Below are positions 47,911-57,670 of a DNA stretch of 64,000 bases, piece after piece. Below the pieces are notes generated by a model. That model had not been told where the DNA came from and ran no database searches. It was given only the letters and a program-made list of their open reading frames with translations. Position 1 is the first letter of the stretch. Each line of letters starts with the position of its first letter. The stretch is from assembly GCA_025677835.1 (NCBI GenBank), contig JAIXMR010000119.1, positions 1 to 64,000 on the forward strand. Reading direction: 5' to 3'. The position numbers and the translations under genes are program-made. This stretch comes from Sporodiniella umbellata (taxonomy: Eukaryota > Mucoromycota > Mucoromycetes > Mucorales > Rhizopodaceae).

Positions 47911-48258
47911 ATGGACAGCAAATCGAAATCAGGATCACCTTCTGATTTTCTAAGCACTATTTTAGGACAATCGGTCAAAGTCAGATTAAACTCAGGAATT
48001 GATTACAAAGGTAAAAACGAAGACATGTAGCAGAAAGCAATTCTTACTAGAAAAAATTGAGCAGGAACTCTAGCTTGTTTAGATGGTTATATGAACATTG
48101 CACTGGAAAACACAGAAGAGTATGTTGATGGAAGATTAAAGAACAAATATGGTGACACTTTCATTAGAGGAAACAATGGTAAGGTTCAATTCAAAATTGA
48201 CTCTCTAACTCTTTTACAATCGATAGTTTTATATATTAGTGCCGATAAAAGTACATGA
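47911..48258 (+). CDS. lsm6: U6 snRNA-associated Sm-like protein LSM6
   Basis: Sm-fold subunit of the nuclear Lsm2-8 ring (U6 snRNA 3' end) and the cytoplasmic Lsm1-7 ring (mRNA decapping). Exons 47911-48010, 48065-48178 and 48227-48258 give 81 residues. Sm1 motif: SPSDFLSTILGQSVKVRLNS, then GIDYKGTLACLDGYMNIALE. Sm2 motif: KNKYGDTFIRGNNVLYIS. The sequence is specific to LSM6 rather than SmF, its closest relative (EEYVDGRLKNKYGD). Both introns are short and in phase. The last exon codes only ten residues. Confidence 0.97.
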
Positions 48259-49986
48259 GCGATAGCCAGTTAAAATCATGTTGATTTGTATTCAAGTGGG
48301 GGAGATTTTTACGTGCAATTGTGAGAGTACGCATTTGCATGTGTCTATATTTGTGTTTTTGTTTGTAAATGTAAAAGTGTGCGCCTACTGTTAGTGTATA
48401 TTTATATATACATTAGCACGTATAAATTTGTATACAAACGCTTCTATTCAGGTGTGGGCAGTCCTCTGTCTTAGTTTTTTTAGTCATTGTACAGAAAAAA
48501 CGGAGATGAATAGGACCTAGGAATTACATTTATTCTGTCCATGTATAATAAAGCGAAGATTCTTCTAACTTTTCATTTACTAGGTTTTTCTAAAGACTCT
48601 GTTTAGCATATTAGATCCGACTCCCTCAAAGCCTTGGCTCACAACTTTGCATAGAAAGATAATGTTATCTTATATATATACAAAATAAAATCCTTTTTTT
48701 GTTTTCTTTTTCTTGGTACTGAAAACCCAGACAATACTTCATCTGAAGTCATTTTTTTGTTACTATTTTTTTTCCATAAACAAATGACTTTTGAGTATAT
48801 GATTGACAATAGCCAACGGTAATGGCTACATGTACATCAAATAGACGGCAAAGACACATAAAGCATACAAGCGGGTTTGTTATATAGAATACTGGTCAGC
48901 AAATACATGCAAACAGAGCCTATTGATTTACCTATTTACTTTAACAGTATTTCTTTCTTATATTTTATTAAAGTTTTGTTCGTTACTAGAAACTGGGCCA
49001 ATAAGTAAATACTACCAGGTTCAGTCTCACAAGCACATACATATCGAACCCAGCTTTTTAAGGTACTTGCAGCTGCTTCAATGATAAATGGTCAAATTAT
49101 TTTAATCGTTTTTATATCCACTTTTTTGTTTGCTACACGGCATACTGGCACTTTTTATTACGCTTTTTAAAAGGAATTGAAGAACGCATGGCCTAGGCTT
49201 TGATATCTTCGCTTCAACTAATACCCCTAGCGCGAATCTGCAGCATGCAACAAAATGCATCAAGTAGACCAAATAAGTCTGTAATTGAGTTTTACCTAAG
49301 CAAACTTCTCAACCCAAAAAAGTAATGAATACTGATGAAATTTTAGCAAACACAATAAAAATAAACCTAAAGAGGTTAGTTGAGTCTGATTTTATTATAG
49401 AACATATATAGCTGTGCTTTTAAAAGAATATATATGACAATCATTTTTATTTAGTACTTAAATTAGACGTATGATGAATAGATTAAGAAGATGCACATTT
49501 CTTTTGTTTAAGTTTGCTCAATTTTATTTTTCTAAACACACGCAAAATAAAACAAAAAAAAAGGAAAGGAAAAAATAGAGGTTACAAACGCTAGTTCTAA
49601 GATAGAGCAGTATTCTTTCTTTAAAAAAAACTATTAACTATCACCATTATTTTTTGATTAGAGTAAAGTGTTCTTTTCTTTTTTTAAAGTAAATACGTAT
49701 TAAAACATTAAAAACCAAACAGAAACACAAACTAAATTGTGTATATTAAAGCAAACAAACAGGTAATATATACCATAAAAATAAAAGTTTGCTGGCATAA
49801 TAGGCTTTGTTTTGAAATTTAATCCGCTAAAGCCCAATCAATTTTTGCTTTTTTAAAAGGTACAGATTAATTAAAAAAATCAATACATCAAGTGTTTATA
49901 TAAAATAACTGTGTACTTTTTTTTTTTTTTTTTTTTTTTCAAAAAACAAGTATATTGAAGATTTTGATTAGATTTTCAGCTGTCAA
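48259..49986. other. Intergenic, 1.7 kb
   Basis: Between LSM6 and the secreted coiled-coil gene, both plus strand. AT-rich; T run at 49919-49939 just before the latter gene. No coding or RNA gene recognised. Confidence 0.5.
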
Positions 49987-50589
49987 ATGCTTTTAAAACT
50001 TCTATGTGTATTTTTGTTTATTGCGATTGCTTTTTGCCAAATACCTCCTGCTGCTCAAGAAGAAATCAAAAAGCTCGAGAAAGACAATGCTGACTCACAA
50101 ACAAAAATTGAGAACATAAAAAAAAGCCTTGGTACTGGAATAGAACTAATAGCGGCACAGGCGGAAGAAAGCAAATACTTTAATCAAATGTATGTTTTGG
50201 AAGCACGAATTATTCAGAACAACGAAAGGATTAAGGTCCTTCAAAAGCAAGACGCATCTCCAACAGCTCAAACTCCAGAAGAAAGAATCACTGAAATTGA
50301 CAAAAGATTGGTAGATGTAAATAAAGGCCTCGCAAGCTCTAACAGGGGCCTTTTAGGTGGTGGCACGCTTGTTGGGGGGCTGCTCGGAGCCCCAGAACGA
50401 GCATCCAGAGAGGCCATAGACAACGAACTCAAACTAACCAAAGAAAAGAAAGAGCTTGAAAAGGAGCGTAATAAATTGATCAACCAATACCAACCCGAAA
50501 AATCAGAGGATCTTCAATTTTTAAGAAGTCGTGTTATTGAGCTTGAAAAAACCCTCAACAATTGTAAATGTGAAGCAGCACCGAAGTAA
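49987..50589 (+). CDS. Small secreted coiled-coil protein, no known family
   Basis: Not recognised. Intronless, 200 residues. A clear signal peptide (MLLKLLCVFLFIAIAFCQ, cleavage expected near residue 17-18) is followed by a highly charged helical protein: heptad-like Lys/Glu runs at about 24-95, a flexible Gly-rich break (RGLLGGGTLVGGLLG) near 120-135, and a second Lys/Glu coiled coil to the end (KLTKEKKELEKERNKLINQY). Two cysteines near the C-terminus (NCKCEAA) could crosslink dimers. There is no transmembrane segment or ER-retention signal. It begins the accessory stretch before transposon relics. A role at the cell surface or outside is inference from the signal peptide only. Confidence 0.7.
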   Translation: MLLKLLCVFLFIAIAFCQIPPAAQEEIKKLEKDNADSQTKIENIKKSLGTGIELIAAQAEESKYFNQMYVLEARIIQNNERIKVLQKQDASPTAQTPEERITEIDKRLVDVNKGLASSNRGLLGGGTLVGGLLGAPERASREAIDNELKLTKEKKELEKERNKLINQYQPEKSEDLQFLRSRVIELEKTLNNCKCEAAPK

Positions 50590-51436
50590 CTGTGTACAAG
50601 AATGACAATAAGAAGAGGGTTTAAACAGTCCTTTTTTAAATAAAGAGTCTAACTTCAATTATAGCTTTAGTTTACTGCTTAAATTTAAAAACTTCTATTC
50701 CCTTTTATTCCATGTTGATTGTGAGACTCATACCACTTTAAAATATATGTCAAATAATAGACATAAAACCCTTTACGACAATGAAGCCACCAGTATTAAG
50801 CTCAACTTGTGCTTTTTTCTCAGTGCTTTTGATTGCAGATCTTGAATATGTTTATGAAGTGAAAAGTGAGTAATGTCTAGACACAGCCAAGACTCTATTT
50901 TTAGTTTTAAAACACGGAAAACCATATCTGCTCAAATTTTACTTATCTGCCTCCAAACTGCCTGTACTATTCGATTTTGAATACTATATTGTTCAGTAGA
51001 GTTGTTGTATTGGAATTATATGCTTTTTACAAATATCACTTTGTGCATTTCTATATAATACGATTTATCTTTCTTAAAGCTACTTTTATTGGAAGTATTT
51101 GATTTGTCTATTAACTTCTCACTAACTGTGCAGAGCTGTTGCAATTAGCTGTCCACAGAGTCTGATAAGCGTTGCTTTCCGCCTCTTTTTTTTTTAAAAA
51201 AGACAATATCAGGTCTTTTGTTGCTGTTTTCCTAGCTATTTTTATTATTTTGTTATCAAATACCTGTTAGTAATAGCTCCAGTCTCCTTTCTCTTTTCTA
51301 GGCTTCCTTTACATTTCCGTCATTTTTTTTATAACGTTAAAATTTCTCTGTTAATCTTTTATATATATGGGTAGGTAAAAAGAGACCTGCTCTTGGGATT
51401 TGGCTGCTTTGATTGGTTCAAGGCTTGAAAAAAATA
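50590..51436. other. Intergenic, no gene recognised
   Basis: AT-rich sequence between the secreted-protein gene and the LINE relic. Part may be older, unrecognisable element sequence. Nothing supportable is seen. Confidence 0.5.
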
Positions 51437-52254
51437 TGAGATGCATGCTTTAGATGTTCTAAGTCTATTAATTGTTAACTTACCAGCAGCTCGACGCTTT
51501 CTCAGTATCAAAAGCAGTTTACCTATCTCTCCACATCAAAAACTCTACAAATTGAATATGTTTTTACCAAAAGCATCATTACCAAAAACGACCAAAGGGC
51601 TCTTTTTATCCTCCGTGAAATCTATTACAACTCTATTCTAGCCCAAAAAAAGGACTGAAGAACTTCTTTTGAAAGAAATCACCGAGTTTTCGCATTTCTG
51701 TTCTTAAAACAAGTTTCGATGTGTGGAAAGCGAAAAAGTTTAGAAAAGCCTATCTCCAAAGTCAACCCTCCCCAGTGGCTTCCCTTTTGGAAATTGGCCC
51801 TGACTTACATCCAAAGAAACACGATTCTCCGTCTGATACATAAACGCATCACACACATGCAGCTCATGCACAGTGTGTTCCCCACAAAATGCATCACTGA
51901 ACTATGTCCCAGATGCTTAATCGAACCTGACTCCAGTGAACACCTTTTCTTTAATTGCCACCTCTGCCTAAATTACTGGGAAACATTCATACAGGAATTT
52001 CTGTGGCCTACCCCACTTACTACCATTCAAATGTTTGTGAAAAACCTCACTTTCTCCAAGATACAAGTTACAGCACTTATAGCCAAGATATTGACAGCAA
52101 ACTTTGATGATTATTGCACTGCCAGAAATTTGGAAAGCCCATTGGAAGGCTGCTCGATCGGCCTCTCCTTTCATTCCTACAACAATATTTGACCACACCA
52201 AAACAGCGGTTTTGAAAAGAATAGCCGAGGAGTCCATTATGGGCTCTATTTAAA
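51437..52254 (+). mobile_element. LINE (non-LTR retrotransposon) 3' relic with zf-RVT domain
   Basis: Remnant of the C-terminal end of a reverse-transcriptase ORF. The frame from 51719 carries the zinc-binding knuckle of the zf-RVT type: CPRCLIEPDSSEHLFFNC gives C-x2-C-x8-H-x4-C, after KRITHMQLMHSVFPTKC. A frameshift near 52090-52110 moves the reading frame. The end of the ORF then reads LPEIWKAHWKAARSASPF through KTAVLKRIAEESIMGSI before a stop at 52252-52254. An upstream piece (51441-51641) ends in a stop as well. The polymerase and endonuclease domains are missing, so the copy is dead and 5'-truncated, as is common for LINEs. Confidence 0.72.
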
Positions 52255-52419
52255 GCGGTTTTTGCCTTCTCCTTTTTATCCATTTTTATCTACTGTTTTT
52301 CCAGCTGAAGCTTTTATTCTAATCTTTGGATTTTTCTTGTTAAGTACAAGTACTTTTAAAAGTTCCGGGAATATCTCAAGGAGCCTATTCTGGCCGAAAT
52401 AGAGGAATAAAAAAGCAAA

Positions 52420-53150
52420 GTTGCACTCACAAGACTTTTTTCTTGGCAAAATATAATAGAAGCGGTGATCCGCACATCTTATTTGGGCAGAAAAAGAAAC
52501 AGAAAGGCTGGCCGTTTGATATATATTCTTGTAAATGACGTGGAACCTGACTACTTTCAGAACATCAAGATTTCACTTAATGTCGTCAGAATGGGCCAAG
52601 AAGAAAGAAGACGATGAAGAAGAGAACTGGCAGCAGAAAGCGTGGACGGGGTTATACTGAGTACAGTAATAATAGAATCGGAAGAGGGAAATGGACTATA
52701 TAGAGCAAAGCCTTTTACAGTTGAAGGCCTTTTTCATGAAACTGAGGTCTTGAACCAAGAAATGAAGACGTATTCTTGTGAAGATTTCAAATGGAACAAA
52801 ACCACGTGTACACATGTACTTGCCTATACACAAGTATTGGGCTTTACCAAGGTCAGTTTCAAAAACGCGCAAGAATGACATTTCTTTGCTCATTTAAAGT
52901 ATTTAGCCCTACATTGCTTGACCAGGCCATCAATCGTACAACCCCAATCACAAAGCATTGAAACGAATGCGTCTTCATCTAGAAGTCGCCTTTTAAATAT
53001 AATTAGTAACAATGAAGCTGTAGTCAACGCTTTTAAAAATAGTTCAAGAAACTTACCAACGAACAAATCAGCACTGCATCTGAGATTGCAAATAATCTTT
53101 CCAGCGCGTTATAGGACTCTAATGACTTGGTTTGCAACTCCAATTTCAGT
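52420..53150 (+). pseudogene. Relic with SWIM zinc finger, FAR1/MULE transposase-like
   Basis: A degenerate protein-coding stretch. The frame starting near 52642 contains a SWIM-like finger (YSCEDFKWNKTTCTHVLA): pattern C-x-C-x(n)-C-x-H with the first Cys replaced by Tyr. The same frame continues past an in-frame TGA at 52876-52878 with a Ser-rich segment up to about 53140. Upstream, in other frames, HKTFFLAKYNRSGDPH and KKKQKGWPFDIYSCK resemble the N-terminal DNA-binding part of FAR1/MULE-type transposases. The DDE catalytic core is absent. At least two stops and frame changes make it a pseudogene. The family assignment is tentative. Confidence 0.5.
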
Positions 53151-53358
53151 ATACAACAGGTACACGAAATTTTTTTTCTTGTTATTCTGTCCAGTATTTT
53201 TGGTTGTCGAACACATTTACAGCCTCGATTGTCTGCTGTATATAGGTAAATCGAAATTTTGATGACATCACAATCAAAGAATAAGGCTAAGACTCCAGCG
53301 CAATAAATCCGTTTGATTATATCCTTTTACTTTGTTGCTGATTATTTTAACCTCAATA

Positions 53359-55218
53359 ATGACCAAAAGCAAAAACAAGTGCTTGAAATGTCGTCAATTT
53401 ATTATTCAAAACTGCAAAAACTACAACTTCCCCTCAAGAAGTGACTCAGAAAGCGCGTTTAAAAAGACATTAGTTAGCGTAGAGCAAAAAGTAGAAAAAA
53501 CCGCCAGTTAAAAGCATTAATCAACCGCTTCTCAAAAGAGGATTATAAGGTTTACAGAACTTTGCCTTTTATATTTTTTTAAGAAAAGAGAGAACTTACC
53601 AACTACACCCTATTTTATAGGCACTTAACAATGCAAACATTGATACTTTTTGGGGAAAAAAGAACGCCCAGTACAAGACACTACAGGCCGCTTATGTACA
53701 GAGACAGCTCCAGTCAAGTGTTAGTTTTGATGTTGATGAGTCTACATTGACAGCTTTAAATCAAAACAGCACAAGGCTTTCTGAAAAAAGAAGATTTGAT
53801 GCTTCAGAGGAAGAAAGTCGAAAAAAAACTAAAGTAGAGAAAAAGAAAAATGAAGATAAAAAAAAGGAAGATGATAAAAAAGTATAAACTATAAAGAAAG
53901 TTTTCTTTTAGTTGCTAACTCATTAGATAAAAGATCGCAATTATGTTTTGGATTTTATGGAAATTAATGCAGTAAATGCTGCTGAGCTAAAAATCCATAA
54001 AACAAAGAAAAATCTGTCAGTTGAAGAGCGTCTGCAAGTATACTACCTTTTACAAAACAAAATCAAGGTTACTTATTCTTTGTTTACTTTAGCGCTTTGT
54101 CTCAATCAAAATATCAAATCAAACAAAGCTTTCTCAGTACCAACTGTCTGATAATAGCTATGCTTTGATCGAATATTGGAAAAGGTTATAATATATGCTT
54201 AAAAGTATTTATTACCTTCACTAAAAATAGATGGTAGGCTGTCAAGGACAAAGAGGAGATATTTTTACAGCAACCTGCTCCTACAAACAGAGAAGAAATG
54301 GCAATCGCCAATATTCTGTCGACCTTGTAAGATCAAATTGTATTTTTTTTTAAAAAAAAAAATACTATCGTTCATTTTTTTTTTTAGGTTTTTATTCGAC
54401 AAGGAATCAACAAGAAAAACCGGAAGATCTGTTCGACACAATATAGCCAGTCTGAAATAGACTTTATTATCAAATTTGCCTCTGTTCTGGTTCAAAACGC
54501 TTTTTCCTCAAGCAAAAAATCTCCATTGATTGGTAAATAGAGTTATAATAATAGTTTTATATGGTAGTAAAATACTGACGGCTTATTCTTTAAATAGGGA
54601 TACCTCTTCTTTTTCTTTGCTAGAAGAGGTGTCCAAGGAGTATCTTACCACACGCCCAGACATCATAATAATTTGTCATGAAGGTATTGAAGTGGGCTGT
54701 GGAGAAGTTAAGCCTCCAAAAAAAAGCAAAGAATTGATAGACACCGACAGAGCAAGAATAGCTGAAATTTGTAAAAGGCAGTTATACCTTCGCCTCAAAA
54801 AAAGTTCATGCACCAAAGAACACTGTGCATTCGGAATACTTATTGGAGGTATTAAGTGCCTGTAACGTTAATAAATGCTTGTGCTAATATAAAGAAATAG
54901 GAATGATGTTGGAGCTTACAAAGCTGGAATTCGATAATGGAATATACAATTATTCAATCCTTAAAACAATTGAAATTCCAGGACGAAAAAAAGCCTATGA
55001 TTCAATAGAAAAAACTTTTGAGAGTTTGTATAGCTTTACAGTAGGTTTTACTCTATAATTGAACATATATATGATACTTCGTTTCTCACTACGCCTTTTT
55101 ATTGTCACTATAGCAAATGATTGAACAATCACTGCCTTCTGAAAAAGAAAAGTTATCGTCACTTTTGTTTGACCAATACTCAGATATACTCAAACCAACA
55201 ATTCGTTTCCTAAAATAA
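53359..55218 (+). pseudogene. PD-(D/E)XK nuclease-like 'GEVK' family gene, frame disrupted
   Basis: Exon blocks are clear: 53621-53881, 53927-54067, 54129-54184, ~54241-54329, 54387-54532, 54598-54848, 54901-55040 and 55114-55218. A likely 5' part (53359-53472, 53508-53549) uses a doubtful 35-nt intron. The N-terminal region is helical and Lys-rich (FWGKKNAQYKTLQAAYVQRQ, then a KKKNEDKKKEDDKK linker). Block 54387-54532 has YSQSEIDFIIKFASVLVQ. Block 54598-54848 carries a PD-(D/E)XK signature, RPDIIIICHEGIEVGCGEVK, with 14 residues between the Asp and the Glu of EVK, then ICKRQLYLRL. The C-terminal blocks (ILKTIEIPGRKK, LKPTIRFLK) look conserved. Phases disagree at 54184/54241, at 54329/54387 and inside 54520-54532; one missing base in an A4, T5 and A6 run would explain each. 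I recall such 'GEVK/GEIK' proteins as frequent in Mucoromycota; their function is unknown. Confidence 0.65.
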
Positions 55219-55566
55219 ATTATTATAAAAAAAAATTGGGTTTTCTTTACTACTTTTATCATGTATAAATACTATTCGTACTCGCTATATTATTTAATTG
55301 TTGATGTAGTATTTTTAAATTGAAAAGAAAGTAAAAGCATTGTCAGAATAAAAGTACTTTGAAACTGTTTCTAAGATGTTTACATATTCGTACAGTAAGA
55401 ATTGTCCTGCTTTCGAACAATAACTCATCATCCACCGAGAAATATTTTTTTTATTTCTCATAGGCATTTTTTTTCTTTCACCATATGCATATAAATGATA
55501 TTATTGTAAAATATATTAATTGATTTCAAACATAGTAGATGTATGTATATCAATATTACTAGATAG
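55219..55566. other. Convergent spacer
   Basis: Between the PD-(D/E)XK gene end and the S1P-lyase relic. Very AT-rich; nothing recognised. Confidence 0.5.
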
Positions 55567-55933
55567 TTAATCTTTCCAACCAGCAAGAATTTCTAAAGCT
55601 CTTCTAAAGATATAATAGCAGCGTTTATTTTGAGATTATTCTCAAACGAAGAATGAACCTCTTGCATAGTACGACGGGCACCAATAATTTGCTGACATAT
55701 TTTAAGATAACCGTTTTCACCCATATACATTAAAGCAACACAATATCCGGCAATTAAAGCTGTAGGTCTTGAAAGAAAGAAAAAAAAATGGGGGGGGGGA
55801 GAGGTAGTAACATACCAGGAACCAGCAATACTAAGTTAAGCATATATACCTCCAGTTTATTGGGGATATAAAAAGTATTGGTATTTTCTGATAGTAGCGT
55901 TATGGTAAACAAAGCAACTGAGCCCAAAGTACA
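55567..55933 (-). pseudogene. Sphingosine-1-phosphate lyase fragment (decayed)
   Basis: Conceptual translation of the minus strand matches the region after the PLP lysine of S1P lyase (Dpl1-type, group II decarboxylase fold): YHNATIRKYQYFLYPQ, then TGGIYA, LSIAGS, TALIAGYCVALMYMGENGYL and RRTMQEVHSSFENNLKI. Stops replace the Trp before TGG (TAA) and the Ser after IYA (TAA). The spliced Arg codon of the GSRP motif reads TGA. An intron (about 55768-55815, with a G10 run) is still visible, so this is a decayed genomic copy and not a retroposed one. Neither the N-terminal half nor the catalytic Lys is present. It abuts the 3' end of the DUF4097-like gene. Confidence 0.8.
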
Positions 55934-55995
55934 TTACTTGCAAAAGATTCACATAAAAAAAGCAGAAAACAGTAAGCCTGTACAGAGACTTTTTA

Positions 55996-56010
55996 TTATT
56001 ATTATTATTC
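55996..56010. repeat. (ATT)n microsatellite overlapping a stop codon
   Basis: Five ATT-type units. The TAA stop of the minus-strand DUF4097-like gene is formed by its last unit, so length changes affect the 3' UTR only. Confidence 0.7.
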
Positions 56011-57346
56011 ATAAGACAATCGAACCCTTCCATTTGAAGTAGACAGAGATACATCTCCTCGAATACTCTCTTTTTCGCCATAGTAGCCACTGCTCTGTCT
56101 TGATGATGTAGTCTGTCTGTGGATTTTCTGGGGATGAATGCTTTCTACCGATAGCTTTCCAAAATAGGATTTAAGGTCAAATCTACTATCAAAGGCATCG
56201 GGCTATGTAAAGTGTAAGAAACTGGCCATCCTAAAGATGATTACAAAAAAAAAAAAAAAAAAAAAGGATCGTACCAAAAGAGCAAATATATAGCCGTTAG
56301 AGGACTTGAGTGTAATGTTGTGCTTTTCTGATGGTTGAATTTCCTTTACGACAAGCTCAATAGCGCCATTGGAAGTACGCACAAACACATTTCCTGTTAG
56401 AGAGTTAATTGTGCCTTTGATGGAACCATTAGAGCCTGTCAAGTTGATATAGCCTACAGAGATTCCCTAAAGAGACAAAGGTTTAGCAATCTGTTGAACA
56501 TGAGCAGCGGTTTACCTCTTGAAATCTAAAGTGACCGTTGGACGATCTCAAGACGAGTTTTTCAAACGACAGATTTTCCTTCAATTCATAATCGTTGTTA
56601 GGCAAGTCTATAGATAGGCTTTTTAAAGCCGAAGCCTTGGGCACTTTGATCACGATATCCAATTTGGCACACACTCTGAAATCCTCGACTGGGTTGTTCT
56701 ATTATAGAGGTCAGGTCAGGCTGTGAGAACAACTCTAAATACCTCGAGATAAATAACATAATGATCGCCCTCGATTTTTTGCTCAATTGAAAAGGCGTCT
56801 TGCGATACTCTGTGGCTAAATTTAACATCCACGTCAACGGTTACGTCGCTCAAGCTTTCGTCTACCAAAACAATGGCTTGACTGTTCTAGCAAGTCCTCA
56901 AAACCATCAGCTTATTTAAAAAAAAAAAAATAGAGAGAGAGAGAGAAACAACTTACGATGATACTTAGATGCCTTCCGTGTGCTCTTTCCCTGTATTCGA
57001 CCTTTAGAATTTGATATTCTTCAGGTTTGAATGAAAAAGAGGAGGTGCCTTCATAGGGAACAGAAGGCCTGTGGCATTCTTTTGTAGAGATTTCCTAGGA
57101 TCAAAAAGGATGAGAACAACTTCTTTGACGGTGCGTCAATACCTCATTTGTGACATTCTTTTCGAAAAAGAACGTGCCAGGATGAGAGGAAAAAAACAAG
57201 CAGACAAAGAAGAAAAAGAGGACACTGTAAAGGGTTTTTTTAGATGCATTTTTAGTTTTCTGAAGTTCTTTTCGGCATGCCTCTTGTTGGCAGCGACCTT
57301 GTTCCAGAGTGATGGGTACTAAAGGATCTTTTTCACTCTCCTTCAT
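56005..57346 (-). CDS. Single-pass membrane protein with DUF4097-like beta-repeat domain
   Basis: Exons 57346-57143, 57094-56957, 56886-56743, 56698-56516, 56466-56275 and 56202-56005 give 352 residues. All junctions are phase 0, which suggests modular repeats. A cytosolic N-terminus with Lys/Glu is followed by one hydrophobic helix (YSVLFFFFVCLFFSS, about residues 44-58), then a lumenal/extracellular part. That part has recurring short strands (LRSSNGHFRFQE, LTGSNGSIKGTI, VRTSNGAIELVV, LKSSNGYIFALL, STSNGRVRLSYE), each with an S-N-G turn, as in the right-handed beta-helix of DUF4097/adhesin-type proteins. It is probably a type II membrane protein. Molecular function is unknown. The intron after the fifth exon contains a T run of about 22. 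Confidence 0.82.
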
Positions 57347-57584
57347 TGAAAAAATAAAATAAAAAAAGGAGAATAAAACAAAACAGAGAGTTTTTCCTCC
57401 CTTTATATATCAAAACCAATGCCAATGTGAAGTCGCCCAGAAATCAAGTCCAAGAAAGTCACGTGAAAGCTTGGCATGTTCTAACGATGCTAGACTGGGC
57501 AATAGCCAATATCAGCCTTTGGATTTGAAAAGAAAAAAAGAAAGACTTTATGTTTTTTGGTATGTATTACTGTTATTATTTTCT

Positions 57585-57654
<70 letters not shown>

Positions 57655-57670
57655 CGTTTTGATTGGGCTG
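57347..57670. other. Short spacer with compound microsatellite
   Basis: Contains the promoter of the DUF4097-like gene and the 3' UTR of the KH gene, both minus strand. Half of it is simple repeat. Confidence 0.6.
57586..57656. repeat. Compound microsatellite (CTAT)n(TA)n(TG)n
   Basis: About five CTAT units, about eight TA units, then about fifteen TG units. It ends about 15 bases from the stop codon of the KH-domain gene and so lies in its 3' UTR as a long CA repeat on the mRNA strand. Confidence 0.95.

Noticed and set aside
55857..56090. 77-codon minus-strand frame with poly-Asn
   Set aside because: It joins the out-of-frame end of the DUF4097-like gene, an (ATT)n repeat and the S1P-lyase relic; only the last part is homologous, and it belongs to the pseudogene.
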